From: an uncultured Eubacteriales bacterium
GTDB taxonomy: Bacteria; Bacillota; Clostridia; Oscillospirales; QAKW01
DNA: 20,025 nucleotides
Direction of reading: 5' to 3'
Assembly (NCBI GenBank): GCA_902492505.1
Contig: CABULU010000037.1
Coordinates: 1 to 20,025 of the forward strand
Both the position numbers and the translations under genes were made by a program. This document shows, piece by piece, positions 1 to 6,595 of the stretch (positions are counted from its first letter, which is position 1; each line of letters starts with the position of its first letter). The notes beneath the pieces are model-generated. The model was not told the DNA's origin. It was given only the letters and a program-made list of their open reading frames with translations, and did not search any database.

Positions 1-105
1 TTTAATATCGCTTAATACCTTGCACAGGCTTTCCATATGGCGTATGTTAAGGTTGCCTGTGGAGTATGCAAGCGTTGAGGTGCCGACCTTTACAACTATT
101 CTCAT
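1..105 (-). CDS. proB: Glutamate 5-kinase, N-terminal fragment (cut by window edge)
   Basis: Reading leftward from an ATG at 105-103 gives 35 codons running off the window edge. The protein starts MRIVVKVGTSTLAYSTGNLN, the amino-acid-kinase N-terminus of glutamate 5-kinase (VVKVGTSTL phosphate-binding loop at residues 4-12). This enzyme phosphorylates L-glutamate with ATP in the first step of proline synthesis in the cytoplasm. A GGAGG ribosome binding site at 112-116 lies 6 nt before the start and fixes it. Only the N-terminal loop is visible, so a related amino-acid kinase cannot be strictly excluded, but the match to ProB is good. It is divergent from the tRNA-Gly gene; proA would be expected beyond the edge. 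Confidence 0.85.
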   Translation of the reverse strand, partial: MRIVVKVGTSTLAYSTGNLNIRHMESLCKVLSDIK

Positions 106-133
106 ATCAATCCTCCGTAAATCTTATTTTATT

Positions 134-162
134 ATTCTATCCTTATATGCGAAAAAAAGCAA
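134..162 (-). promoter_or_regulatory. Candidate sigma-A promoter for proB
   Basis: On the minus strand TTGCTT (162-157) is followed after 17 nt by TAGAAT (139-134). The -10 matches five of six consensus bases, the -35 only the TTG. The predicted start near 127 leaves a leader of about 22 nt holding the GGAGG site. Confidence 0.45.
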
Positions 163-203
163 TAGTATATAGCAATAAAATTTTATCCCGGCATCAAAAT
201 GAA

Positions 204-232
204 TTGACACGATGCAGAAAATGTGATATTAT
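204..232 (+). promoter_or_regulatory. Promoter of the tRNA-Gly gene
   Basis: A perfect TTGACA (204-209) is separated by 17 nt from TATTAT (227-232), which is preceded by TGA, an extended -10. The predicted start at about 239-240 is only 3-4 nt before the mature tRNA 5' end, so the 5' leader would be very short. Confidence 0.75.
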
Positions 233-242
233 ACTTTCATAT

Positions 243-316
243 GCAGATGTAATTCAATGGCAGAATGTCAGCTTCCCAAGCTGAATACGCGGGTTCGATT
301 CCCGTCATCTGCTCCA
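243..316 (+). tRNA. tRNA-Gly (anticodon CCC)
   Basis: A complete cloverleaf can be drawn by hand. The acceptor stem GCAGATG pairs with CATCTGC, the D stem ATTC with GAAT, and the anticodon stem TCAGC with GCTGA around the loop TTCCCAA, which gives anticodon CCC (decodes GGG). The T arm carries the TTCGATT loop. The discriminator T313 is followed by an encoded CCA (314-316). It stands alone, with its own promoter just upstream and a long hairpin that begins inside its 3' end. Identity as glycine rests on the anticodon. Confidence 0.95.
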
Positions 317-362
317 TTCAAAATCCCCGACCATTTGGTCGGGGATTTTGAATGGAGCTTTG
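311..362 (+). terminator. Very long hairpin/terminator overlapping the tRNA 3' end
   Basis: Positions 311-332 and 337-358 are perfect inverted repeats of 22 bp around the loop ATTT. The core CCCCGACC/GGTCGGGG followed by ATTTTG resembles an intrinsic terminator of the tRNA. Unusually the left arm begins at G311, inside the acceptor stem, and includes the discriminator and encoded CCA. The U-run after the full stem is weak (TTT), so termination may use the inner core. Confidence 0.75.
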
Positions 363-365
363 ATA

Positions 366-394
366 TTGAAACTTAAATAAATATTTGCTATAAT
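366..394 (+). promoter_or_regulatory. Extended -10 promoter for the MATE transporter
   Basis: TTGAAA (366-371), 17-nt spacer, perfect TATAAT (389-394) preceded by TGC. The predicted start near 401 gives a leader of about 30 nt with the ribosome binding site at 419-423. Confidence 0.75.
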
Positions 395-430
395 ATTTGA
401 ATATTTAAAGCAGTGTACGGAGGTCTACAT

Positions 431-1804
431 ATGTCAGGTGACAGCAGAATTGAATTGTTTGAAACAGCACCGGTTCCAAAGGCGGTGCTTAAGCTTTGTA
501 TACCGACGGTGCTCAGTTCTCTTGTAATGGTGCTGTACAATCTTGCGGATACGTTTTTCGTCGGAATGTTAAACGATCCTGTTCAGAACGCCGCAGTTAC
601 TCTTGCGGCTCCGGTTCTGCTTGCATTCAATGCGATTAATAATCTGTTCGGAGTCGGTACGTCCAGCATGATGAGCCGCGCGCTTGGGGTTAAGGAATAC
701 GAGACGGTTTACCGAAGCAGTGCGTTTGGGTTTTACTGCTCAGCGTTCAGCGGTGTGGTTTTTTCTCTGCTTATTACTGTTTTACAGTCTCCGCTTCTGA
801 AAATTTTAGGCGCGGACAGCGTGACCGCACATTCCACCTCTCAGTATTTGTTCTGGACGGTTTCGCTCGGCGCTGCTCCGTCGATACTGAATGTTGTTCT
901 TGCATATCTTGTTCGCGCCGAGGGCTCGGCTATTCATGCAAGTATAGGGACTATGAGCGGATGCTTGCTGAATATAATACTTGACCCTATATTTATTATG
1001 CCGTGGGGTCTTGATATGGGAGCCGCCGGTGCCGGATGTGCCACATTTATTTCCAATTGTGTCGCTTGTCTGTATTTTGCGGTTTTGCTTTTTGTAAAGC
1101 GCGGTAAAACCTATGTTTGTGTTGATTTTAGAAAATTCAGATTTGATAAGCACATTGCGAGCGGGGTTTGCTCCGTCGGCGTTCCTGCAATGATTCAAAA
1201 TCTTTTAAATGTTACGGGTATGACAGTGCTGAACAACTTTACATCTGCGTTCGGTGAGCAGGCGGTGGCAGCCATGGGAATTGCACAGAAACTTGCGATG
1301 ATACCGATGCAGGTGAGTATGGGTCTGGGGCAGGGAATTATGCCTCTTGTCGGGTATAATTATTCTTCAAAAAATATAAAGCGTATGAAAAACGGGTTTT
1401 TCTATGCGTTTAAAATATCGCTTGGTTTAATGATTTTAACAACGGTGGCTTATCTTGTTTTTGCAGAGCCTCTTGTGCGTTCTTTTATGAGCGATTCTCA
1501 GGTTGTTTCTTACGGTAAGAGCTTTCTGCACGGTCTTTGCCTTGCTCAGCCGTTCCTTTGTGTGGATTTTCTTGCTGTCGGCTTGTTTCAGGCGTGCGGT
1601 TTGGGCAAGCATGCTTTGATATTTGCGTTTATGAGAAAAATAATATTGGAAATTCCCGCTCTGTTGATTTTAAATATTATTTTCCCGCTTTACGGTTTGG
1701 CATATGCTCAGCTTTGTGCGGAATTTATTCTTGCATTCGCTGCTGTTGTAGTTTTGCTGCGCCTGTTCAAACGTCTTTCGAGAGAAAAACAGTCCGAGCG
1801 ATAA
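431..1804 (+). CDS. MATE-family multidrug/cation-coupled efflux transporter
   Basis: A protein of 457 residues, the usual MATE length, with about twelve hydrophobic segments in two homologous halves. The N-terminus is typical of the family: a short polar stretch, then PKAVLKLCIPTVLSSLVMVL and the LADTFFVGML motif. MATE proteins export cationic drugs or metabolites by Na+ or H+ antiport in the cytoplasmic membrane; the substrate here is unknown. The start at ATG 431 is chosen because GGAGG (419-423) lies 7 nt before it; a GTG at 413 would include the ribosome binding site in the coding sequence. It is a single-gene unit with its own promoter, ending in a hairpin whose loop contains the stop codon. 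No regulator (for example MarR or MerR) is adjacent. Confidence 0.93.
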   Translation: MSGDSRIELFETAPVPKAVLKLCIPTVLSSLVMVLYNLADTFFVGMLNDPVQNAAVTLAAPVLLAFNAINNLFGVGTSSMMSRALGVKEYETVYRSSAFGFYCSAFSGVVFSLLITVLQSPLLKILGADSVTAHSTSQYLFWTVSLGAAPSILNVVLAYLVRAEGSAIHASIGTMSGCLLNIILDPIFIMPWGLDMGAAGAGCATFISNCVACLYFAVLLFVKRGKTYVCVDFRKFRFDKHIASGVCSVGVPAMIQNLLNVTGMTVLNNFTSAFGEQAVAAMGIAQKLAMIPMQVSMGLGQGIMPLVGYNYSSKNIKRMKNGFFYAFKISLGLMILTTVAYLVFAEPLVRSFMSDSQVVSYGKSFLHGLCLAQPFLCVDFLAVGLFQACGLGKHALIFAFMRKIILEIPALLILNIIFPLYGLAYAQLCAEFILAFAAVVVLLRLFKRLSREKQSER

Positions 1805-1820
1805 GCTCGGACTGTTTTAT
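1786..1820. terminator. Bidirectional terminator between converging genes
   Basis: A 14-bp stem (1786-1799 with 1805-1818), loop GATAA containing the TAA stop of the MATE gene, with T-runs on both strands (TTTTAT rightward, TTTTT leftward). It serves the MATE gene and the SDR gene that converges on it. Confidence 0.88.
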
Positions 1821-1837
1821 ATGTTCGGCTTTGCCGG

Positions 1838-2899
1838 TTACCAGCCTTTTGCGCGGTGCTTTCTTTTGATTTTAGTATGCTTAGGTTTGCTGCCTGACAG
1901 TCTTCCCTGCTCATCAAGCCATATTGCCGTATCTTTTACCGTTTCTTTCAGCTCTCTTGTCTTAAATTTCAGCTGCGCTCTGGCTTTGGCATTTGAAAAA
2001 TTGGCGTTTGCGCCGAGCGTGTAAAGCGAGTATTTTGTATAAAGCGGAGGCTGCTTGAGTATAGAGTAATAGAGCTCGGACAAAGGCGCCGTAAGTTTGG
2101 CAAACCACATCGGCAGTATAGTCTTTATCTGTTTTATGCCTCGTACCTGTGTGATTGTGTCGAGCAGCTCGCGTACCTTCACGTATCTGTTTGACAAAAT
2201 ATAGCATTCACCGTCTGCGCCGTTAAAGCAGGCGCTGATTATTCCGTCGGCTGCATCTCTTACGTCCACAAAATCATAGCCTCCGTTCACTCCCGCTTTC
2301 AGCTTTCCTCCGGCAACGTCTATAATCAGCTGAGTTAAGTGACTGCTGCCAAAATCATAGGGACCTATCATGCCCGAGGGATGGACAATGCAGGCGCGAA
2401 GTCCGTGCCGACGCACCATGTCAAGAATATAATTAGCAGTTTCCGCCTTTGTCTTTGCGTATTGTCCTACAACCTTGTCAGGCTCAAATCTTGTAATCTC
2501 GGTCATAACGCCGCCGTTCGGCTTTTCCGTTATTGCGTGTACGCTGCTTACATAAACAAGCTTTGCGTTTTTTTCCAAAACCTTGTCTGTTACATTTTTT
2601 GTTCCGTTTACATTGACATTATAGACCTGCGGAATAAATTTTGTCTTTATATATACTATGGCGGCGCAGTGAATGACGTAAACCTCTGCGTTTTCGGTAT
2701 TGTCAAAAATATCGGTTAAAGTCTCCTTTTTAGTTACGTCTCCGTGAAAAATTCGGCAGTGCAGTCCGTCCAACGATTTTAAAGCGTCACCCGGAAGCAC
2801 GAGCGCCCGCACTTCGTTTTCGGCGTTTTCAGTTAATTTTCTTACGATATTGTTGCCCAAAAATCCGTTTGCGCCTGTTATTATAAAAATTCTTTTCAC
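1838..2899 (-). CDS. NAD(P)-dependent epimerase/dehydratase (extended SDR)
   Basis: A 353-residue protein of the extended short-chain dehydrogenase family. The Rossmann dinucleotide loop TGANGFLG is at residues 8-15, the active-site serine region YVSSVHA around 116-122, and the catalytic YxxxK at Tyr147-Lys151 (YAKTK). HPSGMIGPYD follows, as in dihydroflavonol-4-reductase-like and nucleoside-diphosphate-sugar epimerases. It should oxidise, reduce or epimerise a hydroxyl substrate in the cytoplasm; the substrate cannot be read from sequence. The last 20 residues are very basic (KPKHTKIKRKHRAK), an unusual tail that could contact membrane lipid or nucleic acid (inference). Translation starts at GTG 2899, with GGAGG (2908-2912) 8 nt upstream. 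It is divergent from the ABC operon. Confidence 0.88.
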   Translation of the reverse strand: MKRIFIITGANGFLGNNIVRKLTENAENEVRALVLPGDALKSLDGLHCRIFHGDVTKKETLTDIFDNTENAEVYVIHCAAIVYIKTKFIPQVYNVNVNGTKNVTDKVLEKNAKLVYVSSVHAITEKPNGGVMTEITRFEPDKVVGQYAKTKAETANYILDMVRRHGLRACIVHPSGMIGPYDFGSSHLTQLIIDVAGGKLKAGVNGGYDFVDVRDAADGIISACFNGADGECYILSNRYVKVRELLDTITQVRGIKQIKTILPMWFAKLTAPLSELYYSILKQPPLYTKYSLYTLGANANFSNAKARAQLKFKTRELKETVKDTAIWLDEQGRLSGSKPKHTKIKRKHRAKGW

Positions 2900-2970
2900 T
2901 ATTTTTACCTCCGTTTAAATTCAGTCGGATTTTTACCGTAAGTAAAATATCTGCTGTTGTTTATATTATT

Positions 2971-2999
2971 ATTGTACTGCAATAATTAGTTACAGTAAA
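2971..2999 (-). promoter_or_regulatory. Candidate promoter for the SDR gene
   Basis: On the minus strand TTTACT (2999-2994) is followed after 17 nt by TACAAT (2976-2971). The -35 is weak (4/6), the -10 good (5/6). Predicted start near 2964, about 65 nt before the GTG start. Confidence 0.4.
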
Positions 3000-3078
3000 C
3001 ATAATATATGTGAATATTTTGAAAATAATCATAGGTTATTTAAAAATAAAATCTTTATATAAATATTTTTAAAAGCTC

Positions 3079-3107
3079 TTGAAAACGTATTCTTGTACTG
3101 CTATAAT
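3079..3107 (+). promoter_or_regulatory. Extended -10 promoter of the ABC exporter operon
   Basis: TTGAAA (3079-3084), 17 nt, TATAAT (3102-3107) preceded by TGC, the same design as the MATE promoter. The predicted start near 3114 leaves a leader of about 24 nt with the ribosome binding site at 3125-3129. Confidence 0.75.
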
Positions 3108-3118
3108 AATACAAGAAT
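3089..3118. promoter_or_regulatory. Operator-like inverted repeat straddling the ABC promoter -10
   Basis: ATTCTTGTA (3089-3097) and TACAAGAAT (3110-3118) form a perfect 9-bp inverted repeat with a 12-nt spacer that contains the TATAAT box. A bound dimeric regulator would block polymerase. The half-site spacing and the TGTA...TACA core resemble operators of YtrA-type GntR repressors, which commonly control ABC exporters of this kind; that link is inference since no regulator gene is in the window. Confidence 0.55.
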
Positions 3119-3137
3119 GAATTTAGGAGTGAGAATT

Positions 3138-3851
3138 ATGCTGAAGATAACAAATCTTACAAAGACATACGGCGATAAGCGCGCCGTGGACAATTTGTCT
3201 TTGCATATACAGCCCGGGGAAATTTACGGATTTATCGGACATAACGGCGCGGGAAAAACGACAACAATAAAGGCGTGCTGCGGTATTTTGGATTTTGACG
3301 GCGGAGATATTTTTGTTGACGGTGTATCTGTCAAGGAAAATCCGCTTGCCTGCAAGGCAAAAACCGCGTATATTCCCGATAATCCCGACCTGTATGACTT
3401 TATGACCGGAATACAGTATCTGCAGTTTGTGGCAGATATTTTCGGTGTGCAGAAAGCTGCGCGCCAGGAGGCGATTGATAAATACGCCGATATGTTTTCA
3501 CTGACAGGTGACCTTGCCCAGCCGGTAGGTTCATATTCGCACGGAATGAAGCAGAAGCTTGCGGTGATTTCGGCGCTGCTGCACGAGCCGCGACTTATAA
3601 TAATGGATGAGCCGTTTGTCGGGCTTGACCCTAAGGCGTCGCATATTTTAAAGGAAATCATGCGGGATATCTGTAACCGCGGCGGCGCAATCTTCTTTTC
3701 AACGCACGTTCTTGAGGTTGCGGAAAAGCTGTGTGACAAGGTCGCTATAATAAAAGACGGACATCTTATAAAGTCGGGCACAATGGAACAGGTGCGCGGA
3801 GACGCGTCGCTTGAGGATGTATTTTTGGAACTGGAGGACGACAATGCTTAG
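3138..3851 (+). CDS. ABC exporter ATP-binding protein
   Basis: A 237-residue nucleotide-binding subunit, the typical length for stand-alone exporter ATPases. Walker A GHNGAGKT is at residues 34-41, the signature YSHGMKQKL around 133-141 (the SHGMKQ variant common in this subgroup), Walker B LIIMDEP at 153-159, D-loop GLDP at 162-165 and the switch His190 (STH). It powers the membrane subunit encoded immediately downstream, whose start overlaps its stop by 8 nt, so translation is probably coupled. The start at ATG 3138 is set by AGGAG (3125-3129), 8 nt away; an in-frame upstream ATG at 3093 lies inside the promoter. Cargo is unknown; relatives export antibiotics, peptides or lipids. Confidence 0.95.
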   Translation: MLKITNLTKTYGDKRAVDNLSLHIQPGEIYGFIGHNGAGKTTTIKACCGILDFDGGDIFVDGVSVKENPLACKAKTAYIPDNPDLYDFMTGIQYLQFVADIFGVQKAARQEAIDKYADMFSLTGDLAQPVGSYSHGMKQKLAVISALLHEPRLIIMDEPFVGLDPKASHILKEIMRDICNRGGAIFFSTHVLEVAEKLCDKVAIIKDGHLIKSGTMEQVRGDASLEDVFLELEDDNA

Positions 3852-5421
3852 GGCTCTGATAAAAAAACAAACTCTTGAGATGCTGTCTTTCCTGTTTAAA
3901 AGCGGCAAGGCGGGCAAAATGCGCTCCAAGGGCAGTGTCGCACTGTATTCGCTGCTTATGATTTATGTTGTGGGCGTTATGGGGTGGATGTTTTGGATGG
4001 TGGCGGCAACCCTGTGCGGTCCGTTTGTTCAGCTTTCGCTCGAATGGCTTTACTTTTGTATAATGGCGCTGACGGCAACGGTCATGGGTGTGTTTTTCAG
4101 TGTATTTGCAACACAGAGTCAGCTGTATGATGCAAAGGATAACGAGCTTTTGCTGTCCATGCCGATACCCCCGCGTATGCTTCTTTTGTCGCGTATGCTG
4201 ACGCTTTACTTACAGACATTCTTTTTTGAGGCCCTTGTTATGGTGCCGGCGCTTATTGTTTATTATCCTTTTGGCGGGATAAGCGTGTCCGGTATACTTA
4301 TGCTGTTTATACTGCCGTTTGTTGCGCTTGCCCTTTCGTGTGTGCTCGGCTGGGTTGTGGCGCTTATTGTCAGCAGAATGAAGAATAAGAGCCTGTTTTC
4401 CGTGGTTCTGTCTGTATTGTTTCTTGCGGTATACTTTGTTGTGTACTCGCGGATAAACAGCTATCTGAATTTACTGCTTGCCAACATTGAGCAGATAGGT
4501 GAAAATTTTGCGGCGGTATTTCCGTTAAAGCAGCTGGGTCTTGCGTTTTCCGGTGATGCTGTGTCAATGCTGATTTTCCTGTTTTTTACCGCTGTGCTGT
4601 TCTGTGCGGTTTACGCCGTGCTTTCGCTCAGCTTTATAAAGATTGTAACTGCAAAGCGTTCCGCATCAAAGCGCAGGTATGTCAAGCGTGAGCTTAAGGT
4701 TGGAAATATTTCCGGCGCGCTTCTTAAAAAGGAGTTTTTGCGTTATCGTTCGCTTCCGGCATATATTATGAATTGTTCTTTAGGCTCTGTTTTTATGCTT
4801 GCGGGAGCTGTGTATGTGTTTATAAAGGGCTCGCAGCTGCGTGAAACGCTTATACAAATTCCCGGGTGGGAGCTGTATCTGCCGCTTATCGGCTGTGCTG
4901 CGGTCTGTCTTGTTTCCACCATGAATGATATCACTGCTCCGTCTGTTTCTCTTGAGGGCAGAACGCTTTGGCTTTCCAAAGCGCTGCCGGTTTCGGCAAT
5001 ACAGGTTTTGTCTGCTAAAGTTAAGCTGCATTTGTATATTACGCTCCCGTTTGCTCTGCTGTTTTCGGCAGCCGTGGTTATTGCGGCTAAAGCGGATATT
5101 ACTGCGTCCGTTCTTATACTGACTGTGCCGCTTGTCTTTGTTTTGTTTACTGCACTGTTCGGTATAGTCTTAAACTTGAAATTTCCAAACTTTACGTGGA
5201 TAAACGAAACGGTAGCAGTAAAGCAGAGCGCAAGCGTTTCCATCGCGCTGTTTGGCAGCTGGGGTATTATCTTTTTGTTCGGCGGTCTGTTTTACCTTCT
5301 TCATGCATCAGTCTCAGTAAGTGCATTTTTGGCGCTGACGCTTGCTGTTCTTTTGCTGACATGCGTACTGCTTTGGCAGTGGATTGTAAAAAGGGGCACG
5401 CGCATTTTTAACTCGCTTTAA
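3844..5421 (+). CDS. ABC exporter membrane subunit (PF16949-like large permease)
   Basis: A 525-residue polytopic membrane protein with clusters of hydrophobic segments (about 40-95, 120-200, 235-275, 320-365 and 385-515). After the first helices comes the conserved cytosolic motif DNELLLSMPIPPRMLLLSRM (residues about 99-118), typical of putative ABC exporter permeases of the ABC_tran_2 type. It forms the transmembrane half of the exporter with the preceding ATPase; a single long permease gene is usual in this family. The start ATG 3844 overlaps the ATPase stop (ATGCTTAG), with GGAGG (3833-3837) 6 nt upstream. Substrate unknown. The gene ends 20 nt before the YbaK-like gene, so the operon probably continues. 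Confidence 0.88.
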   Translation: MLRALIKKQTLEMLSFLFKSGKAGKMRSKGSVALYSLLMIYVVGVMGWMFWMVAATLCGPFVQLSLEWLYFCIMALTATVMGVFFSVFATQSQLYDAKDNELLLSMPIPPRMLLLSRMLTLYLQTFFFEALVMVPALIVYYPFGGISVSGILMLFILPFVALALSCVLGWVVALIVSRMKNKSLFSVVLSVLFLAVYFVVYSRINSYLNLLLANIEQIGENFAAVFPLKQLGLAFSGDAVSMLIFLFFTAVLFCAVYAVLSLSFIKIVTAKRSASKRRYVKRELKVGNISGALLKKEFLRYRSLPAYIMNCSLGSVFMLAGAVYVFIKGSQLRETLIQIPGWELYLPLIGCAAVCLVSTMNDITAPSVSLEGRTLWLSKALPVSAIQVLSAKVKLHLYITLPFALLFSAAVVIAAKADITASVLILTVPLVFVLFTALFGIVLNLKFPNFTWINETVAVKQSASVSIALFGSWGIIFLFGGLFYLLHASVSVSAFLALTLAVLLLTCVLLWQWIVKRGTRIFNSL

Positions 5422-5441
5422 AAAAGGAGAATGAATAAAAT

Positions 5442-5915
5442 ATGGCTATTGAAAAGGTAAGAGAATATTTTAAAAAATTCGGAATAGAAAACAGAATACG
5501 TGAATTTGACGTATCCAGTGCAACTGTTGAGCTGGCTGCTGCGGCACTTGGCTGTCAGCCGTGCCGTATTGCCAAAACCTTATCGTTTGCGATTGAGGAC
5601 GGCGCCGTGCTTGTTGTCTGCGCCGGCGATGCAAAAGTAAGCAATCCGAAATTCAAGGCGGCGTTTCAGACAAAAGCCAAAATGCTTCCGTTTGACGATG
5701 TTGAGCGCCTTGTCGGGCACGCGGTCGGCGGCGTCTGTCCGTTTGCCGTGAATGACGGAGTACGGATATATCTTGACAAATCGCTTGAGCGGTTTGATAC
5801 CGTGTTCCCCGCGTGCGGCAGCTCCAACAGCGCGATTGAGCTTACAATAGATGAGCTTGAAAAATATTCGTCTCCATTATCTTGGGTAGATGTCTGCCAA
5901 ATCCCCGAACCGTAA
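5442..5915 (+). CDS. YbaK/EbsC-family aminoacyl-tRNA deacylase-like protein
   Basis: A 157-residue protein covering one complete YbaK/ProX-type editing domain. Family landmarks are visible: the substrate-binding lysine in CRIAKTLSF (Lys45), VGHAVGGVCPF at 91-101 (the GxxxGGVxPF loop) and ACGSSNSAIELT at 124-135. Proteins of this group hydrolyse mischarged aminoacyl-tRNAs in trans (Cys-tRNA-Pro for YbaK, Ala-tRNA-Pro for ProX); which substrate is used here is open. A purine-rich AAAGGAGA site lies about 12 nt before ATG 5442, a slightly long spacing. The gene is 20 nt downstream of the exporter permease and ends at a shared bidirectional terminator, so it is likely a passenger of that operon rather than part of the transporter. 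Confidence 0.88.
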   Translation: MAIEKVREYFKKFGIENRIREFDVSSATVELAAAALGCQPCRIAKTLSFAIEDGAVLVVCAGDAKVSNPKFKAAFQTKAKMLPFDDVERLVGHAVGGVCPFAVNDGVRIYLDKSLERFDTVFPACGSSNSAIELTIDELEKYSSPLSWVDVCQIPEP

Positions 5916-5925
5916 AAACAGTAAA

Positions 5926-5968
5926 ACACCCTCGCGTAAACAGTACGCGAGGGTGTGTTTTATTTTTT
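5926..5968. terminator. Bidirectional terminator between ybaK-like gene and plsY
   Basis: A 13-bp GC-rich stem (5926-5938 with 5944-5956), loop AACAG, followed rightward by GTTTTATTTTTT and leftward by TTTTAC. The rightward T-run overlaps the stop codon of plsY (5960-5962). Confidence 0.92.
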
Positions 5969-6595
5969 CCTGAAGGACAGCCGGCTTTCTTTTCCCGTTA
6001 CTATACGCACGATGTTTTTACGGTGTAAAAATATGATAAGCACAGCTACAAGTATTGCGATTATAAGAGTTGTGACGTCCTGCCTGCTTGAAAAATCGGT
6101 AAAAAATACAAGTGACGACGGAAACGCCGCCGCTCCCATGATGGAGCCGAGCGAAACATATTTTGAAATTGCCGCAAAAATCAGAAAAGCCGCAAAAACT
6201 GCAATTCCACATCGCCAGTCTACCATAATAGACATAATTCCGCCGACAGCAACGCCCTTGCCGCCCTTAAACTTGAAAAATACGGGAAAACAGTGACCTA
6301 TGCAGCAGCATAGTCCTGTCAGTGCGACGGCGGGCTGCACCCATTGCGGGCAGTTTAGCGTAAAAATTGCCCACGCACCTACCGTAGCAACAACGGTTTT
6401 GAAAAAATCCGTTATCAGAGTAATAACGCCGGCACGCCAGCCGAAGCTTCGCATCATATTGGTGCTTCCCGCATTGCCGCTGCCGCTTGAGCGCACATCG
6501 GAGTGCATAAACACCTTTGAGAAGATAATGGAATAGTTCAGACTGCCTATAAGATAACCGCCGATTGCCACAAGGGCAAACCAGAAAAACATCAT
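5960..6595 (-). CDS. plsY: Acyl-phosphate:glycerol-3-phosphate acyltransferase PlsY
   Basis: A 211-residue integral membrane protein with the three PlsY motifs: RSSGSGNAGSTNMMR at residues 35-49, GHCFPVFFKFKGGKGVA at 100-116 (the acceptor loop) and KYVSLGS at 145-151, plus the terminal HRKNIVR region (191-197). It transfers an acyl chain from acyl phosphate to glycerol-3-phosphate, the first committed step of phospholipid synthesis in the cytoplasmic membrane. Length is normal. Its ATG overlaps the der stop in ATGA, so it is translationally coupled to der. In many Clostridia gpsA and spoIVA follow; here the operon ends at the shared terminator instead. An adjacent second Met codon could also serve as start. 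Confidence 0.95.
   Translation of the reverse strand: MMFFWFALVAIGGYLIGSLNYSIIFSKVFMHSDVRSSGSGNAGSTNMMRSFGWRAGVITLITDFFKTVVATVGAWAIFTLNCPQWVQPAVALTGLCCCIGHCFPVFFKFKGGKGVAVGGIMSIMVDWRCGIAVFAAFLIFAAISKYVSLGSIMGAAAFPSSLVFFTDFSSRQDVTTLIIAILVAVLIIFLHRKNIVRIVTGKESRLSFRKK

Noticed and set aside
243..358. tRNA-associated attachment site for an integrated element
   Set aside because: The inverted copy of the tRNA end is a hairpin arm, not a direct repeat, and no integrase or foreign region follows.
3224..3844. Minus-strand open frame (206 codons) opposite the ABC ATPase
   Set aside because: Mirror of the ATPase reading frame; Ser/Pro-rich with no recognisable motif.
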